A stretch of DNA of 64,000 bases from Vreelandella sp042466685. Its GTDB lineage: Bacteria; Pseudomonadota; Gammaproteobacteria; Pseudomonadales; Halomonadaceae. Positions 62,110 through 64,000 of the stretch are shown piece by piece. The translations under genes were made by a program, and so were the position numbers. The stretch is taken from NCBI RefSeq assembly GCF_042466685.1, contig NZ_CP170448.1, positions 558,001 through 622,000 on the forward strand, read 5' to 3'. Numbering within the stretch: position 1 is the first letter of the stretch; every line of letters begins with the position of its first letter. The notes under the pieces were generated by a model. That model made no database searches. It saw only the letters and a list, made by a program, of their open reading frames with translations, and was not told where the DNA came from.

Positions 62110-63150
62110 TTAGGCACAATGGCAGGCGACACGTGCCGAGTGATCTTGATAAATGCCTTGATAAGTATCTTGAGAAGTACCTTGAGATGTATCTGGCGCA
62201 CTGCTCTGAGCAATTGCACTCAGGGCGGGCGCCTGCTGGGCACACTCTGGCTGAGCCATTGGGCATCGGGGATGAAAGGCGCAGCCTGAAGGTGGCTGAG
62301 TGGGGTCGGGCTGGCCTGCACCAAGGCCGATATCAGGAACACCTAAGCCAGGTTCTGGGGTAAGCGCAGAGGCCAGCAGCGCTTGGGTGTAAGGGTGGCG
62401 GGGCGCAGTGAAGATTTGTTCCCGGGTGCCCTCTTCAACAATTTGCCCCAGGTACATCACCGCCAGCCGATCCGCCAAATGTTCCACCACGGCAAGGTCG
62501 TGACTAATAAACAGGTAGGTAAGGCCAAATTCATCTTTAAGGTCGAGCAGGAGATTGAGAATCTGGGCCTGAACCGACACGTCCAGTGCGGAAGTGGGTT
62601 CGTCACAAATCACCAGGTCAGGGCGCATAATCAGCGCTCTGGCAATCGCCACCCGCTGGCGCTGCCCGCCGGACATTTGCCCTGGGTATTGCTGGGCCGC
62701 GCGTTTGGGCAGCCCGACCATATCGAGCATCTCCTCGACCTTTACTGCCTGCTCCCTGAGGGTGCCAATGGCATGGATGCGCAGCGGCAGACCAACGATC
62801 TGGGCAATCCGCTGGCGGGGGTTAAGTGACGAGTAAGGATCCTGGAAAATCGGCTGTATACGCCGGGCCAGTGCCTTTTGGTTAGCGTTAACAATCGCTT
62901 TGCCATTGATCAGCACATCGCCTGCGCTAGGGGGCGTCAGCCCAAGCAGCATTTTGGCCAGGGTGCTTTTACCGCAGCCTGATTCGCCCACCAGCCCCAT
63001 CACCTGACCGCGGGGAACGCGCAGCGATACATCGTTGACGGCTTTTAAGGTTTGGCTTTTATGCAGCATGCCGCCGCCCAGTTTGAATGTTTTGGACAGC
63101 GCGCAGAGCTCCAGGGCAAGCGGGTCAAGATGGTTTGCGGCACTGCTCAT
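62110..63150 (-). CDS. dppF: Dipeptide/oligopeptide ABC transporter ATPase (DppF/OppF type)
   Basis: ATPase of a peptide importer, 346 aa. Walker A GESGCGKST, signature MSGGQRQRVAIARAL, Walker B VICDEPTSALDVS, and the OppF C-terminal domain with GCAFHPRCPMAQPEC (the conserved Cys motif). The start ATG overlaps the upstream ATPase stop by 4 nt and has AGGAGGT 7 nt upstream; a longer frame into that gene is rejected. The C-terminus has an unusual (SQGT)-like repeat. Whether it is Dpp or Opp type cannot be decided; the symbol marks the family. Confidence 0.88.
   Translation of the reverse strand: MSSAANHLDPLALELCALSKTFKLGGGMLHKSQTLKAVNDVSLRVPRGQVMGLVGESGCGKSTLAKMLLGLTPPSAGDVLINGKAIVNANQKALARRIQPIFQDPYSSLNPRQRIAQIVGLPLRIHAIGTLREQAVKVEEMLDMVGLPKRAAQQYPGQMSGGQRQRVAIARALIMRPDLVICDEPTSALDVSVQAQILNLLLDLKDEFGLTYLFISHDLAVVEHLADRLAVMYLGQIVEEGTREQIFTAPRHPYTQALLASALTPEPGLGVPDIGLGAGQPDPTQPPSGCAFHPRCPMAQPECAQQAPALSAIAQSSAPDTSQGTSQDTYQGIYQDHSARVACHCA
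62145..62192 (-). repeat. Four 12-bp degenerate repeats at the 3' end of the DppF-like gene
   Basis: Units of 12 nt beginning CTTGA (CTTGATAAATGC, CTTGATAAGTAT, CTTGAGAAGTAC, CTTGAGATGTAT) encode a four-residue period SQGT/SQDT/YQGI/YQDH. They are in frame, just before the stop, in a region that is not conserved in the family. Confidence 0.85.
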
Positions 63151-64000
63151 AGCGTTACCTCCTGAGCGTTTATCGCTGCCGGGTTGGCTAACTGATGGGC
63201 AAAGTGGCAGCGCGATAGGTGTCCGTCGGCGACGGTTTGTAAGGGTGGAGTGGAGTGACAACGCTCATCCGCTTGGTCGCAGCGATTACAGAAGGCGCAG
63301 CCCTCGACCTTGTCTACCAAGCTGGGTACCACCCCCGGAATGGCCTGCAGGCGGCTGCCCGGCAACGTTTTACCGGGTGTCGGTATACAGCGCAGTAACC
63401 CTTGGGTATAGGGGTGGCTGGGAGTGTGAAAAAGCGCCTGGGCAGAGGCGGTTTCAATCACTTCACCGGCATACATTACAGCGACCCGATCGGCGATGCG
63501 CGCCACAACACCCAGGTCGTGAGTGATGAAGATAACCGCGGTACCAAACTCCTGCTGCAAGTCGCGTAGCAGGTGCAGAATTTGTGCTTGAATGGTGACG
63601 TCGAGTGCCGTGGTAGGCTCATCGGCGATGATCAGGTCGGGTTCACACATCAGCGCCATGGCGATCATCACCCGCTGTCGCAGCCCGCCCGAAAGTTGGT
63701 GAGGGTATTGGTGCATACGCTCTTCGGCGGCGCTGATACCCACCCGCTTGAGTAAATAGAGCGCACGGTCGTGGGCCGCTTTACGCGATACCCGCTGATG
63801 ACGGCGCAACGCTTCGCAGAGTTGATTGCCCAGGGTGTAGGCGGGATTGAGAGCCGTCATCGGCTCTTGGAAAATCATCGCCATGCGCGCACCGCGCAGG
63901 TTGCTGCGTTCGTGCTCAGACACCGTGAGCAGATCAACGCCGTCAAAGTTGAGGCACTCGGCATTCACCTGCGCCTTATGTGGCAGCAGGCCCATTAATG
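63147..64000 (-). CDS. dppD: Dipeptide/oligopeptide ABC transporter ATPase (DppD/OppD type), partial
   Basis: C-terminal part of the second ATPase of the importer; the gene runs off the right edge with the frame open to base 64000. The window shows at least 284 codons: FQEPMTALNPAYT (Q-loop), signature LSGGLRQRVMIAMAL, Walker B IIADEPTTALDVT, and the C-terminal GCAFCNRCDQADERC motif. Walker A, expected just upstream, lies beyond the edge. The stop overlaps the DppF-like start. Confidence 0.9.
   Translation of the reverse strand, partial: LMGLLPHKAQVNAECLNFDGVDLLTVSEHERSNLRGARMAMIFQEPMTALNPAYTLGNQLCEALRRHQRVSRKAAHDRALYLLKRVGISAAEERMHQYPHQLSGGLRQRVMIAMALMCEPDLIIADEPTTALDVTIQAQILHLLRDLQQEFGTAVIFITHDLGVVARIADRVAVMYAGEVIETASAQALFHTPSHPYTQGLLRCIPTPGKTLPGSRLQAIPGVVPSLVDKVEGCAFCNRCDQADERCHSTPPLQTVADGHLSRCHFAHQLANPAAINAQEVTL

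Noticed and set aside
1..64000. tRNA, rRNA, insertion sequences or phage genes
   Set aside because: I looked for cloverleaf arms, rRNA-like stretches, transposase and integrase motifs and saw none.

Overview
The window is a stretch of a moderately GC-rich gammaproteobacterial chromosome. Gene order and protein style (DUF3087 protein, rho-ubiD-fre, YnjBCD beside arsenosugar-type glycosyltransferases, the lpx/dnaE/accA block) point to a Halomonas-like member of the Halomonadaceae. This is inferred from recall of families, not from a database search. I see no rRNA, tRNA, CRISPR array, insertion sequence or integrase. Most of the window is core genome, with accessory genes between about 25 and 47 kb.

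Layout. 1-17.5 kb (+) is the conserved envelope/replication block: uppS-cdsA-dxr-rseP-bamA-skp-lpxD-fabZ-lpxA-lpxB-rnhB-dnaE-accA-tilS, making isoprenoid carrier, phospholipid precursor, outer-membrane assembly factors, lipid A and the replicative polymerase. Promoter-like sites lie before fabZ and accA. ppx converges on it. A 560-base gap without the trxA often found here leads into rho, ubiD and fre. 23.2-25.1 kb holds a 42-aa membrane peptide and a DAHP synthase gene preceded by two short, aromatic-rich reading frames and a terminator-like hairpin, which looks like ribosome-mediated attenuation.

25-31.8 kb carries small accessory genes: DUF3087, an MliC/COG3650 lipoprotein, a YdjM-type membrane hydrolase, glyoxalase I, a META lipoprotein, a SelD-type FAD oxidoreductase, a diguanylate cyclase and a HTH regulator behind two palindromes. 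31.8-39.9 kb (-) is a probable seven-gene operon: phosphotransferase, YnjB/YnjC/YnjD importer, two arsenosugar-type transferases and a VTT-MerA-like fusion oxidoreductase. It is the best candidate for an uncharacterised pathway. A GNAT enzyme and a DinJ/YafQ toxin-antitoxin pair follow.

41.5-53.5 kb is the valS/holC/pepA versus lptF/lptG neighbourhood, with ilvE, an AlbA_2 protein with VTDQ repeats and an MFS transporter inserted. 53.6-54.5 kb is the iron-storage pair bfd/bfr with a Fur-like box. A phytase-like secreted protein preceded by a good Pho box follows. 57-64 kb (-) holds a CstA-type peptide permease, periplasmic SodC, and a peptide-use operon (DppD and DppF ATPases plus two M20 peptidases) that runs off the right edge.

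Several starts are non-ATG (TTG: lpxA, ubiD, lptF, the TIGR04283 gene; GTG: cdsA, rseP, ilvE, ynjD and others). They were chosen from Shine-Dalgarno spacing, overlap with the upstream gene and family length.
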